Shown here: piece after piece, positions 51,158-60,272 of the stretch | Layout of the letters: the number at the start of each line of letters is the position of its first letter | How positions within the stretch are numbered: the stretch's first letter is position 1 | Assembly: GCA_012840135.1 (NCBI GenBank) | Contig: DUMA01000033.1 | Location: forward strand, 1 to 64,000 | Length of the DNA: 64,000 nt | Direction: 5' to 3' | Source: Thermoanaerobacterales bacterium | GTDB lineage: Bacteria; Bacillota; Thermosediminibacteria; Thermosediminibacterales; Tepidanaerobacteraceae | Translations under genes and position numbers: made by a program | Notes under the pieces: generated by a model | What the model was told of the DNA's origin: nothing | The model's input: only the letters and a program-made list of their open reading frames with translations | Databases searched by the model: none

Positions 51158-52471
51158 TTATGCTCCATCCTTAAGTCTTATCCTGTATAGTTGCCGGGGT
51201 CTGCCGCGATAGACCGGCTGCTCTATACCCATCTTTTCCGCAGCTTGACCGGATAAAAGCTTTTTCATAATTCGGTTAGCGGTTCTCAAGGTCACCCCAA
51301 GGCCTTCCTGTATGTCGGTAGCGGTAATACTATCTCTCTGCAGCTTTTTTAACAGACTTTCAATCTGGGTAAGAGTAGATATGCTCAAACCGGTTTTTTC
51401 GGCCCATTTAAGCATATTTTTATCATCACTCTTTAAGGCAAAATCCAGGATCCCCCCATTTCCGATAGGACCTATGACTTTTTTATCCTGATTTATTATA
51501 TATGCATTAGAACCGGGCTTTTTCTTTGATAAAAGCAATGCTTCTCTTGCATTTTCCTCGGCTTCCATAGCGCTTTTTCCCATACCTATGCCCATGTTAA
51601 CAGCCATGGAAAGCTTTTTTTCTATATCATAAATCATTGGGATTTCTTCATAAAAATTGGTGTATTCTCGAAATAAACCCTTTGTAATTAAAATAATAAA
51701 TTCATCCCCTTCGGCAGGAAATACCGAAGCCATATAGTTTCTGGCATAATTGAGGAGTTCCTGATAAAGGGCAAGTTTTTTTTGACGCATTTCCACGGTT
51801 GATAACCTGGAACCGTTTATGTTGTAGTCCTTTATATCTATTATCTGTATTATAATTTGATTGTTTTCGGCGATGTGAGCAAGGCCTGAAGCTTCTATCA
51901 ACTTAAAAGTTTCCCGCATGGTGTAAATTGTGGGAATAACTCTAAACACAGGCACGCTTTCTTCTTTTAATCTCTCATACACTGAGTTTACAGCAGTAAC
52001 GGCAGCAACGGTCTTTCCGCTTTTATATAGCAAGCGATGGAAATCTATATATTGTTCCCGAGAAAACTGCGTCAAACCCCTCTCATTTATATATAATTTT
52101 TCATCGGGTAGTTTAATTTCTTCATATACTTCCTTTATTTCATCAGAATTTAAAGTGTCTATGCTTATCCGAGTTATGTCTACTCCCTCATGGACTTTCA
52201 TGATAAAGAGAATATGATATAGACTCGCACCTAATATCGGGTAATAAAAAAGTCTTTTTTTAGTTATACCGCTTCTTTGGGTCTCATAATATGGAAGAAA
52301 CCCGGTAAAAAGGAACCCATCGACCATTGAGTCATTATTTTTTATCAATTCCACGGTTTGTTCTTCATTGCTGTAAAATAATTTTATGGGTTCAACACCT
52401 TTATACTCCTGTGCAATGGCAAAGCTTTGCTCTACGAGGTCTTTGGGACCGATTATCCCCACTTTAAACAT
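51158..52471 (-). CDS. Putative transcriptional regulator: novel sensor, GGDEF-like domain and C-terminal HTH
   Basis: 437 residues. An N-terminal domain (about 1-190) starts MFKVGIIGPKDLVEQSFAI and resembles no sensor I can name. The middle (about 225-350) has the order of a GGDEF domain with FPAEGDEFIILI at the signature, MAVNMGIGMGKSAMEAEENA and an end like SKKKPGSNAYII, but the first Gly is Glu and the metal/GTP region is weak. The C-terminus has HTH-like TATDIQEGLGVTLRTANRIM and a basic RGRPRQLYRIR. AGGAGG precedes the ATG at 52471. It shares a direction with sdaAB and sdaAA, so serine dehydratase is its likely target. Confidence 0.7.
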   Translation of the reverse strand: MFKVGIIGPKDLVEQSFAIAQEYKGVEPIKLFYSNEEQTVELIKNNDSMVDGFLFTGFLPYYETQRSGITKKRLFYYPILGASLYHILFIMKVHEGVDITRISIDTLNSDEIKEVYEEIKLPDEKLYINERGLTQFSREQYIDFHRLLYKSGKTVAAVTAVNSVYERLKEESVPVFRVIPTIYTMRETFKLIEASGLAHIAENNQIIIQIIDIKDYNINGSRLSTVEMRQKKLALYQELLNYARNYMASVFPAEGDEFIILITKGLFREYTNFYEEIPMIYDIEKKLSMAVNMGIGMGKSAMEAEENAREALLLSKKKPGSNAYIINQDKKVIGPIGNGGILDFALKSDDKNMLKWAEKTGLSISTLTQIESLLKKLQRDSITATDIQEGLGVTLRTANRIMKKLLSGQAAEKMGIEQPVYRGRPRQLYRIRLKDGA

Positions 52472-52527
52472 TTTAGTCCTCCTATACCATGGCATAAAAG
52501 CTCAAGACATTATCATATTTATTTTAG

Positions 52528-52563
52528 CAAAAATGGTCCGAAGGTAAAAGCCTTCGAACCATT
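52528..52563 (-). terminator. Intrinsic terminator of the racemase/amidohydrolase operon
   Basis: A 13-bp stem AATGGTTCGAAGG/CCTTCGGACCATT (minus strand, one T-G pair) with a 6-nt loop, followed by TTTTG. It ends the operon after the NRAMP-like gene and separates it from the regulator gene. Confidence 0.85.
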
Positions 52564-52586
52564 ATTGAAGAGAAAAAATACTTTAA

Positions 52587-53816
52587 TCAGTCAACAAATA
52601 AAAGTAGCTGACGAATCGATAAAAACATTACCCAGCATATTGTAACAACGGAAATGATATTTAATAACCATTTGTTTTTGTATTCCCCTACTATTTTTTC
52701 ATCATTGGCCAAAAGCCACATTATAATTGTCATTAAGGGGGCACCAAATATGGTCACAGCTTGAGCCATTACCAGCATTTGAATAGGATTGGCCTTTAAA
52801 AGAGAGGCAAATAAGGTGCCCAGAATCATAATAACTGAAGCCATTATTTTTGACCATCTGCTATTTATGGAATCTCCTATACCAAGCCCATCGGCCAGCA
52901 ATGTCCCGCCGACCATTGCATTACCTATGAATGATGAAAAAGATGCCGCCCATAAACCAAATACGAAAAGCCATTTCGCACCAGCCCCCATAAGAGGTTC
53001 AAGCTGCACAGCCATGTCCATGGCGCTTTTTACTTTTATTCCCCTGGGAAATAGCACCGTTCCGGAAGTAATCATTATAACTACGCTTATTATGACTAAT
53101 ATTCCAATACCAACTATGGCATCAAAAATAGCGTCATTTATTTCTTTTTTATTCCAATTTTTCCCTTTAACAGAATACGCCTGGAAAGCCGCAGCAGCTA
53201 TGCTGAATGTAGTCCCTGATATGGCAGTAATTAAACCTACATTGGGAATGCCCCTGGGGATGACACCGCTAAGTACCCTCCCTATGGGCGGATGTATCAT
53301 AAATAAGTTTGCGAAAAATGAAATAAGCATTACCATGACAAGAAGCATCATAATCTTTTCCAGGATTTTATAGACGTTATCTGATGACCATAGAAAATAC
53401 AGTGCAATCACCGTAAATACTACAGCCCAAACAGGAATACTTCCACCAAATAGAGCGCTCATGGAAAGCCCTACACCGATGTTGTTACCAGTTTGAAAAC
53501 CTGAACATATTAGAAATCCTGCTATTCCCATCAAGACTGAAAAAATCGTCCCGTATTTTTCTCTTACCAATGTCAAAAGAGACCTGTCGCTCATCACACC
53601 AATTACTGCCCCGGTTCTGGTAAAAGTAGCCATCATTATAAAGGCTGCCACGTACACCCACAGTATGCTGTATTCCAAAGTAGCACCGGCCTGAGTAGCA
53701 GTGGTTGCACTGCCCGGTCCGAAAACAATGGCTGCTGTCACTATCCCTGGCCCTATAGCTGCCAGCAGTTTTAAAAATATACCTTTATTCCCAGTTTTTA
53801 CATTGACCTTTTCCAT
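52587..53816 (-). CDS. NRAMP-fold transporter lacking the metal-binding motifs
   Basis: 409 residues, about eleven membrane helices, with the overall NRAMP pattern (GPGIVTAAI at TM1, FQTGNNIGVG, GGTLLADGLGIG). In true NRAMP metal transporters TM1 carries DPGN and TM6 carries MPH; here TM1 reads GPGSATTATQ and TM6 reads AAAFQAYSVKG, so the Asp, Asn, Met and His ligands are gone. It probably moves a different, perhaps organic, substrate. It is the last gene of an operon with amidohydrolase, racemase, aldolase-family and DHODH-like genes, suggesting uptake of the compound they degrade (inference). AAGGGGG lies 11 nt before the ATG. Confidence 0.75.
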   Translation of the reverse strand: MEKVNVKTGNKGIFLKLLAAIGPGIVTAAIVFGPGSATTATQAGATLEYSILWVYVAAFIMMATFTRTGAVIGVMSDRSLLTLVREKYGTIFSVLMGIAGFLICSGFQTGNNIGVGLSMSALFGGSIPVWAVVFTVIALYFLWSSDNVYKILEKIMMLLVMVMLISFFANLFMIHPPIGRVLSGVIPRGIPNVGLITAISGTTFSIAAAAFQAYSVKGKNWNKKEINDAIFDAIVGIGILVIISVVIMITSGTVLFPRGIKVKSAMDMAVQLEPLMGAGAKWLFVFGLWAASFSSFIGNAMVGGTLLADGLGIGDSINSRWSKIMASVIMILGTLFASLLKANPIQMLVMAQAVTIFGAPLMTIIMWLLANDEKIVGEYKNKWLLNIISVVTICWVMFLSIRQLLLFVD

Positions 53817-53919
53817 TTGAAAGTTGACCCCCTTGTAATTATCTTTTTAATTTTGGCCATCTCTGCTACAAACAATGCTTATCTACGTAACCACCTTACT
53901 ATAGACCTATCACATCCCT

Positions 53920-55206
53920 TCAAAAAAATTTAAAGATATTTTGTTTTTTATAAAATGTATAAATGTCCTGCCATCTAATGAGGCCGTTTTCAGAATGGAT
54001 TCCTTTTTTATCCCTTAGCCATTCCATGGTCAATATCAGGCCATTTACAGGGTTAAAGTAAAGTTCATGGAGCGCCTTTTGCACCCTTGTGCCAGCCCTG
54101 GCCCTGTAGTTCTTCTGGGGTAGCTGGAAATAAGTGTGTATCTGGCCATTGCAGCATCCTCTCAAACCGTATTCCACCATCAACCTCCCGGAATTTATAT
54201 TCCCTGTGGCAGAGAGAGAAAAATCTTTTTTAACAGTTCCGCTTTCATATTGCCATGCCCTGAACGCCGACAGCACCCTGAGGTTCCTATCACTTAGGTC
54301 CCATCCGCCATAAGCTACACCTTTCTTTCCTTCAAAGACCTTATTGGGGTCGAAAAGGCGGTTAAAAGTGATGGCATAGTCGGCATCACAGCCAGCCGAA
54401 GTGATAGTCTTCAACATCTGCACCTGAAACTCATCATCATAAAGGGCATTCATGAGTTTCAAGCCCAGTACAATTTCCCCTTTCCGACACCATTTTTTAA
54501 CATTGAGGGGTACATTTATTAACCAGTCTATTATGTTTTGTTGATCGGTGTTTCTATCAGATCCCGACAAAGTCGGGCTAAAGTCCTGTTCTAATGCCAT
54601 TGGTACATTTCCCATTATCCTTTGCCATACTGAGAGCAAAGACTTTGTGGTGAAACGATACTCTTTTTCGTCATAAACTTCACCAGGATTTGGCAGATGA
54701 TATTTACATGAAGGTATGACGGGTATGTTCGAGGACTTGCTCAGCGACAGTGCCTCTTCCATAAATTTTAGATAATCCTGGAAGCTTTTATCCCAGCCCC
54801 TCCCCTTCCATGTGATGGTATAGCCTTTTTGGCCTTTTTTACTAAAGATCTCTTCTACCACCATTTTCGGAGCTTTTACCGTCCATTCGGCCATGTTAGA
54901 ATGTTGAGATTCATCCTGCGCAATTACGGTCTTAAGCACCACAAAGCCAATACCACCTTCTAGATCGGCTTTAACCTGGTTTATATTGCAAGACAGCTGG
55001 CCAGAGCTTTTTCCAAAAGGATTTTTTATCGTAAAGGGACCGTATTCGGCAGTCAAATCTATTTTATATTTTTCAAGGATATACCCTTCTACATTATCCG
55101 GCAGGCCTTCATCCCCAAACCGCTTGTAATCCTTCAATATCTCGCTTTTTATCTTTTCATCTATATCAAACTTATCGGGTAACAGATAAATGGGATAATC
55201 TTTCAT
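53920..55206 (-). CDS. Divergent dihydroorotate dehydrogenase-like TIM-barrel protein
   Basis: 428 residues. The order of blocks recalls FMN-binding DHODH/dihydropyrimidine dehydrogenase barrels: FTIKNPFGKSSGQLS at strand 1, GGIGFVVLKTVIAQD, a central GCDADYAITFNRLFDP, then SLSATGNINSGRLMVEYGLRG with a phosphate-binding-like Gly run and QIHTYFQLP. The length exceeds plain PyrD (about 310) by N- and C-terminal additions, and the catalytic Cys/Ser is not obvious. I treat it as an uncharacterised oxidoreductase-like enzyme of the local pathway. GGAAGGGG precedes the ATG. Confidence 0.6.
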   Translation of the reverse strand: MKDYPIYLLPDKFDIDEKIKSEILKDYKRFGDEGLPDNVEGYILEKYKIDLTAEYGPFTIKNPFGKSSGQLSCNINQVKADLEGGIGFVVLKTVIAQDESQHSNMAEWTVKAPKMVVEEIFSKKGQKGYTITWKGRGWDKSFQDYLKFMEEALSLSKSSNIPVIPSCKYHLPNPGEVYDEKEYRFTTKSLLSVWQRIMGNVPMALEQDFSPTLSGSDRNTDQQNIIDWLINVPLNVKKWCRKGEIVLGLKLMNALYDDEFQVQMLKTITSAGCDADYAITFNRLFDPNKVFEGKKGVAYGGWDLSDRNLRVLSAFRAWQYESGTVKKDFSLSATGNINSGRLMVEYGLRGCCNGQIHTYFQLPQKNYRARAGTRVQKALHELYFNPVNGLILTMEWLRDKKGIHSENGLIRWQDIYTFYKKQNIFKFF

Positions 55207-55273
55207 CTATATTTCCCCTTCCATAAAATGAAAACTTCAAAATCATCATCTATGCTTTTCAGAGTATTTTAAA

Positions 55274-56239
55274 CTAACAAAGATTAAGTTCCCGAAGAAC
55301 ATTTTTTATTTGCTCTTTTTCATTCTGTGTTAGCCCCGGGCCGTAAGGATCATTTACCGCATCTTTGGGTATAATGCCTTGCAGCGACAGGATATACAGC
55401 ATTCTTTCAATATATCCTTCCATTGGGTCAACAAAAGTGCATTCTGCCAATTTGTCTACATCCAGCATCAGCCTGACGAATTTTTCATAATCCTCCTGGA
55501 AAAATGAGTTCATCATGTCCCATTGAAGCTTCTGACAGGCTGCCCCAAGGCCTACCAAAGCACCCGACGCTCCTCTGGCAACAGTATATCCAAACATTCT
55601 GTCCTCACCGGTTAAAAGCTTTATATGTGGGAATTTATCAAAAATAAGTTTTGACACATCTTGATAAGTTACGATGGAATCCAGTGTAGCCATTTTAATG
55701 CCCGAGACATTCTCTATGGAAAACAATTGTTCCAGCACTTCTTTAGAGTATGAAATCCCCCCGGCTTCATTATATAGATAGAATAGTATCATGGGTAAGC
55801 CCAGTTTTGCTATCTTTTTATGATAATCCACTATTTTTTCAGCCATACAATCTTTACCTCTGTAATATGTCGGGGGATATACCAGTATAGCATCTGCCCC
55901 TAAATCTCTGGCCTGAGTCCCCATTTCCAGGGTATTTTCAATAAATTTTTCTTCGGTCATGTTTTCAGCTGTCCGGGCTCCGACTCCGCATATTATGATC
56001 TTTTCTTCGGAAAGACCTTTTCTCCAGGATTTAAAAATATATTCTCTTTGCTCTCGGGTTATGAGAAGACCTCTGCCGGTATGCACCCACACAGCCACAC
56101 CTGTTACGGGTTGTTCATTCATGTAATTAACATATTTCTCCTGAGCCTTTTCATGGATCTGCCCATTCCTATCAAAAGGGATAGGCACAGCAGGGAAAAA
56201 ACTATGTTTCAGCTTATCTTTAATAGTATCAATATTCAT
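55274..56239 (-). CDS. Dihydrodipicolinate synthase / N-acetylneuraminate lyase family protein
   Basis: 321 residues, a single barrel. The Schiff-base Lys is in VSGIKMATLDS (near 170) and the catalytic Tyr in ILFYLYNEAGG (near 142). The usual GTTGE substrate motif is replaced by VHTGRGLL, so the substrate is not that of DapA. Members make or split C-C bonds next to a keto acid. The second of two close ATGs (56239) is preferred since GGAGG abuts the first. It lies between the racemase-type enolase and the DHODH-like genes. Confidence 0.85.
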   Translation of the reverse strand: MNIDTIKDKLKHSFFPAVPIPFDRNGQIHEKAQEKYVNYMNEQPVTGVAVWVHTGRGLLITREQREYIFKSWRKGLSEEKIIICGVGARTAENMTEEKFIENTLEMGTQARDLGADAILVYPPTYYRGKDCMAEKIVDYHKKIAKLGLPMILFYLYNEAGGISYSKEVLEQLFSIENVSGIKMATLDSIVTYQDVSKLIFDKFPHIKLLTGEDRMFGYTVARGASGALVGLGAACQKLQWDMMNSFFQEDYEKFVRLMLDVDKLAECTFVDPMEGYIERMLYILSLQGIIPKDAVNDPYGPGLTQNEKEQIKNVLRELNLC

Positions 56240-56254
56240 GTCCATCCCTCCAGG

Positions 56255-57445
56255 CTATGCTTTTTCAGACTGTATTTCATATATCGTTTTCCCGAATTTA
56301 TGATAATTATCTATATTTATCTCTCCAATGCCAATACCATCAGGAATATATATCCTCCCCTGGCTGTCCATATTTATCTCTATTAGGTCATATCCCGGTC
56401 CATACCAGCGGCTGCTGGCCTCCACATCGGCGGGGTATTTAAAACCATTAAAGGAAGCAAGGGAAAGGATACTCATAGCCCCAATGCCGCTTTCGGGCAT
56501 GGTGCCACCCCATACCGCTACGCCATTTTTTGATGCCAGGCTATATATCTTTAAAGCCTCCAGGAGGCCTCCTACTCTCTGTATTTTTATATTCCATATT
56601 CTGGATACTTCCAGTTCCAGTGCCTGGCTTGCAATTCTTTCAGATTTTAAAGATTCATCAAAACATATAGGAGTTTTTATCTCTTTGCTCAACAAGTAAT
56701 GGTCCAGCAGGTCGTCGTGATGGAGGGGCTGCTCTAAAAAAAGGCAGTTTTGCTTGTCCATTTGTTTTAAGATGTTTAAGTGCTGTTTAATATCAAAAGA
56801 TGCATTGGCATCCACCCAGAAGGGAAAATCATTACCTATGACGCTCCTGGCCGTTTCTATAGCTTTTATATCCCATCCTGGTTTTATTTTGATCTTTATT
56901 CTTTGATACCCTTCATCAACATAGTTTTGAATCCAGCTCGCCAGAGTATCATAATTGCTATCTTCAGGGATTCCCACGGATGCTCCCGAAAGAATATAAT
57001 TTTTACTTTCAAGATATTCTTCAGACACACCCAACTGTTTTAATTTGTAAAATATCAATTTTTTGAGGGATATATTGTTTTTTTTAGCTATCAAATCCCA
57101 GCAGGCGGTCTCTATGCCTGCTTTGGCGAAATTATTGCCCCGGATGCCGTCACTCAAAGTCTTGTTTAATTCTTCTATAGAACCAAATTTTCTTCCAATT
57201 ATTCTAGGTAAAAGCCATTCTATGAGCATAGATTTTACCGAGGAAATAGTTTCAGATGAATAAAAAGGAGCTTCAAAAGGCGCCGATTCACCATATGCGA
57301 TAATTCCTTCGTTACTTACAATCTCCACTATTAAGGATCTTCTACTGTAACTAATTCCTCCGCTTATTTGAAAAGGAATGGCATAGGGAATATTTATTTC
57401 TACAATCTTTGCACTTTGTATAGCAAATGATTCGTCGATTTGCAA
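56255..57445 (-). CDS. Enolase-superfamily racemase/OSBS-type enzyme (N-acylamino acid racemase-like)
   Basis: 396 residues. The catalytic Lys lies in IKIKIKPGWDI (KxK), metal ligands are Asp in FWVDANASF, Glu in LFLEQPLHHDD and Asp in ICFDESL, and the second Lys is in NIKIQRVGGLLEA. This set, with KPGWD and RVGG, matches the o-succinylbenzoate synthase/N-succinylamino acid racemase branch. No men genes are near, and the next gene up is an M20 amidohydrolase, so racemising an N-acylamino acid before deacylation is likely. TTG start at 57445 with AGGGTG 6 nt upstream. Confidence 0.85.
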   Translation of the reverse strand: MQIDESFAIQSAKIVEINIPYAIPFQISGGISYSRRSLIVEIVSNEGIIAYGESAPFEAPFYSSETISSVKSMLIEWLLPRIIGRKFGSIEELNKTLSDGIRGNNFAKAGIETACWDLIAKKNNISLKKLIFYKLKQLGVSEEYLESKNYILSGASVGIPEDSNYDTLASWIQNYVDEGYQRIKIKIKPGWDIKAIETARSVIGNDFPFWVDANASFDIKQHLNILKQMDKQNCLFLEQPLHHDDLLDHYLLSKEIKTPICFDESLKSERIASQALELEVSRIWNIKIQRVGGLLEALKIYSLASKNGVAVWGGTMPESGIGAMSILSLASFNGFKYPADVEASSRWYGPGYDLIEINMDSQGRIYIPDGIGIGEINIDNYHKFGKTIYEIQSEKA

Positions 57446-57473
57446 AACTATCACCCTATCTTTTTTAAGTTTA

Positions 57474-58781
57474 TTAAAGGAATTGCTCCCACATATTCAC
57501 ATATGAATTTTTATCGAATTGGGGTTTAAAGCTAGATTTAATTTTTTTACCTTTATCGGCGCCATCAAATAATAGATCGACAATCGTCATCGCCATGGCT
57601 TTTGCAGGAATTATATATGCTGCTTCTAAATCAACTATTTTAAAATCTCTACTGTGAGCCGCTCCCAAAAATCCCCCTATAGTGGGCTGTATTACAGGAA
57701 GAATAGTGCTTAAATCACCTATATCAGTGGAGCCAATCATATCAACTCCATACACTATGTTTTCTTTCCCGACGAAGGGTCTAATATTGTCCTCAAAAAG
57801 TTTACTCATAAGTAGATTCTGATTTAAAGGCAAATAGCCGGGAAATTCCCTTATTTCTATCTCGGCACCTACCGCATAAGCCCCTGCCTTTAGAGCCCTG
57901 TTTACTTTGTGATTGGCTGAGACTACCGCATCGATGCTTCTTCCCCTTACATAGGTTTCCATTCTAACATCGGCAGGTACAATATTTACCAGATCTCCTC
58001 CCCTCGTTATGATAGGATGGACCCTGATATGGTCCTCATCTTTAAAGGTTTCTCTCAATGCATGAATGCTCATAATTGAAATCATGGCAGCATTTAATGC
58101 ATTGATACCTTCATGCGGTGCACCGCCAGCATGAGCTTCCTTACCTTTATAAATGACTGTTTTTCCTATAAATCCACTGCTTTTGCCTTTCAGGAAAACT
58201 TTTTTCCCCGGTGTATTTGCCTGAGAATGCACCATCATAGCCATATCGATATCATCAAAGGCCCCCAACCGGATTAATTCTTGCTTTCCTCCGAAAAATT
58301 TTATTTTCCCCTGGTTTTTTAGTTTCTCTCTGTACTCCAGCTCTACAAATTCTTCGGCAGGAACGGCCATAAATGCTACGTCACCATCCAGTTCGTTCAT
58401 GGCACCTCCTGCTATAAGACCTATAGCGGCACCCAGCATGGATGCAATTTGAGCGTTATGTCCGCAAGAGTGAGCAGCACCTGTAATTGGATCAGCTTGA
58501 GGATGAGCAGGACATATGACCGCATCCATCTCCCCCAGTATAGCAACTGTTAGATCGTGGTTTCTTCCATGACACTGGGCTTTAACTCCAGTTATTGCAA
58601 GATTATCGACAAAACTTATACCCAGTGAATTGAAAACTTGTTTTACTATCTTAGAAGTCTCTTCTTCCTTAAATCCCAGTTCCGGGTGTTTCAAGATACT
58701 TTCGCCAATCTCTATAATGTCACATCTATTTTTATCGATGGTATCACAGACTACTTTTTTTATCTGTTCTTTGGTCATCAT
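57474..58781 (-). CDS. M20-family amidohydrolase (N-acylamino acid or peptide hydrolase)
   Basis: 435 residues. Metal-binding motifs are LGEMDAVICP (Asp), AHSCGHNAQ (Cys/His), and VPAEEFVE (catalytic Glu and ligand), with HAGGAPHEGINAL in the lid domain, as in aminobenzoyl-glutamate/indole-acetyl-amino acid hydrolases. It is cytoplasmic and needs Zn or Mn. Two adjacent ATGs (58781, 58778) follow AGGGG; the second has the better spacing. It is the first gene of the operon that ends at the terminator 52528-52563, directly behind a promoter overlapped by a perfect palindrome. Confidence 0.88.
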   Translation of the reverse strand: MMTKEQIKKVVCDTIDKNRCDIIEIGESILKHPELGFKEEETSKIVKQVFNSLGISFVDNLAITGVKAQCHGRNHDLTVAILGEMDAVICPAHPQADPITGAAHSCGHNAQIASMLGAAIGLIAGGAMNELDGDVAFMAVPAEEFVELEYREKLKNQGKIKFFGGKQELIRLGAFDDIDMAMMVHSQANTPGKKVFLKGKSSGFIGKTVIYKGKEAHAGGAPHEGINALNAAMISIMSIHALRETFKDEDHIRVHPIITRGGDLVNIVPADVRMETYVRGRSIDAVVSANHKVNRALKAGAYAVGAEIEIREFPGYLPLNQNLLMSKLFEDNIRPFVGKENIVYGVDMIGSTDIGDLSTILPVIQPTIGGFLGAAHSRDFKIVDLEAAYIIPAKAMAMTIVDLLFDGADKGKKIKSSFKPQFDKNSYVNMWEQFL

Positions 58782-58799
58782 TGTTCCCCTTCTTGCTTT

Positions 58800-58843
58800 T
58801 AAAGACATGTCTTTATATAGTCTTTAATTCTACACAAAATCAA
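58800..58843 (-). promoter_or_regulatory. Promoter and palindromic operator of the amidohydrolase/racemase operon
   Basis: Minus-strand TTGATT (58843-58838), 18 bp, TATATA (58819-58814). The perfect 16-bp palindrome TAAAGACATGTCTTTA (58800-58815) overlaps the -10, and a third half-site TCTTTA lies at 58821-58826 on the plus strand. The placement fits a repressor operator. Confidence 0.65.
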
Positions 58844-58860
58844 AATTTCCTGCTAAACTT

Positions 58861-58884
58861 AAAAAAAATACCGCCTTTGGCGAT
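58861..58884 (-). terminator. Intrinsic terminator of the hydrogenase-like gene
   Basis: ATCGCC-AAA-GGCGGT on the minus strand (one T-G pair), followed by a long T-run (complement of A8 at 58861-58868). Confidence 0.7.
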
Positions 58885-58904
58885 AAAAATATTTAGAAGT
58901 TTGA

Positions 58905-60191
58905 TCACATCTTCGATGATTCAAGTTTTACTCTGTCTTTGTACTTATTAAAAAGTATATTCGCAGTCTCGTTGGATACCGCTTCCTTCACCCTGCTCTC
59001 CAGGGCGAATCTATCCACCGCTCTCGCCCCTTCTTCGGGGTCCACTAGTTTTCCGGGGCCTCCCACACATCCTCCGATGCAGGCCATACCTTCCACAAAA
59101 TTGGCCTCCGTGGTGCCTTCTTCCACCGCATCCAGTATCTGTTTGCACTCCTTTATGCCGTTGCCATGGCGGGCTTTGACATCGGTGCCCGGCCGAAGGT
59201 TTTTAATGCTGGCTATGATGGCTGCAGAAACTCCGCCAGTATGTCCATATATCCTTCCATCGTGGGAAGCATCGGTAATAAGTGATTTTACATCAATGTT
59301 TGCCGGGTCTATTTTATAGGCTTCAAAGATTGCTGCCAGTTCCTCAAAGGTTAGCACACAGTCCACCGCATCTTTTAGCTCGGGCAGTTTTGCTTCAGTC
59401 TTTTTTGCAATACAAGGCCCTATGAAAACCACCTTGGCGTTTTCATCTTCAGCCTTTATAAACCGGGCGATAGCCACCATGGGAGAAACCGAATCGGACA
59501 CGAGACCTGCTATCTTCGGCCTGTATCCTTTGGCCATGCGGACAAAAGGCGGACAGCAGCAAGAGGTAATCATGAACTTATCTCCCCGATCCATACGTCG
59601 CAAAAATTCTTCCGCCTCTTTCACCGTAATCATGTCGGCTCCAAGAGCCACTTCCAGCACATCGTAAAATCCCAGCATTAAAAGGGCGGTCTTTAACTGT
59701 TCTTCACTCGTCTTTCTCCCAAACTGCCCGGCAAAAGCCGGTGCCAGCACAGCGTATACCCTTTTGTGCTTTTTTATGAGGTTTATGGTCTGGGCTATCT
59801 CCGCCTTATCGGTTATTGCTCCTTCCGGGCAGGCAATGATGCAAAGGCCGCATGAGAGGCACCTGTCTATATCTACCGCAGGCTTTCCCCTTTCATCCAT
59901 GCGGAGGGCGCCGGGCTCGCAGGACATGCTGCAAGCGCAGTCCTCCTTATATCCTTCACAGGCCTTTTCTATGATAGATATAAATGGGAAATCTACCTCT
60001 TGAGGAATCTCGCCCTTTTCGAAGGTGCCAAGGGCTGCCCTCACCCTGGCCTCGGCTTCTTCCCGGCTTATTTCTCCTCCAAGGGAATCCATTACCGCAC
60101 CGTATACATCCTGAAGATTATCCAGCTTTCTGGCGTGTTCGGCCACCAGCCTGTATATCCTGCGCCTCAATTTTATTTTTTCTTCCTTCAT
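58905..60191 (-). CDS. [FeFe]-hydrogenase-like protein with two ferredoxin clusters
   Basis: 428 residues. An N-terminal helical region is followed by a two-[4Fe-4S] ferredoxin domain (Cys set near CACSMSC and CLSCGLCIIACP, about 85-130), then a hydrogenase large-domain. H-cluster motifs differ from HydA: L1 is ITSCCCPPF (not TSCCPxW), L2 IGPCIAKKTEA (not MPCxxK), L3 FVEGMACIGGCVGGPGK. It may be a non-canonical or sensory hydrogenase of the kind near other redox enzymes. The ATG at 60191 has GAGAGG 8 nt upstream. It follows the AOR/MoaD/selenoprotein genes but a terminator lies between. Confidence 0.82.
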   Translation of the reverse strand: MKEEKIKLRRRIYRLVAEHARKLDNLQDVYGAVMDSLGGEISREEAEARVRAALGTFEKGEIPQEVDFPFISIIEKACEGYKEDCACSMSCEPGALRMDERGKPAVDIDRCLSCGLCIIACPEGAITDKAEIAQTINLIKKHKRVYAVLAPAFAGQFGRKTSEEQLKTALLMLGFYDVLEVALGADMITVKEAEEFLRRMDRGDKFMITSCCCPPFVRMAKGYRPKIAGLVSDSVSPMVAIARFIKAEDENAKVVFIGPCIAKKTEAKLPELKDAVDCVLTFEELAAIFEAYKIDPANIDVKSLITDASHDGRIYGHTGGVSAAIIASIKNLRPGTDVKARHGNGIKECKQILDAVEEGTTEANFVEGMACIGGCVGGPGKLVDPEEGARAVDRFALESRVKEAVSNETANILFNKYKDRVKLESSKM

Positions 60192-60272
60192 ATTCATTAC
60201 CTCTCTTTCAAGCAATAATACATCAGTCAATAAAATACTAACATAAAATACCATAGCCCACAAGTTTTGCAT

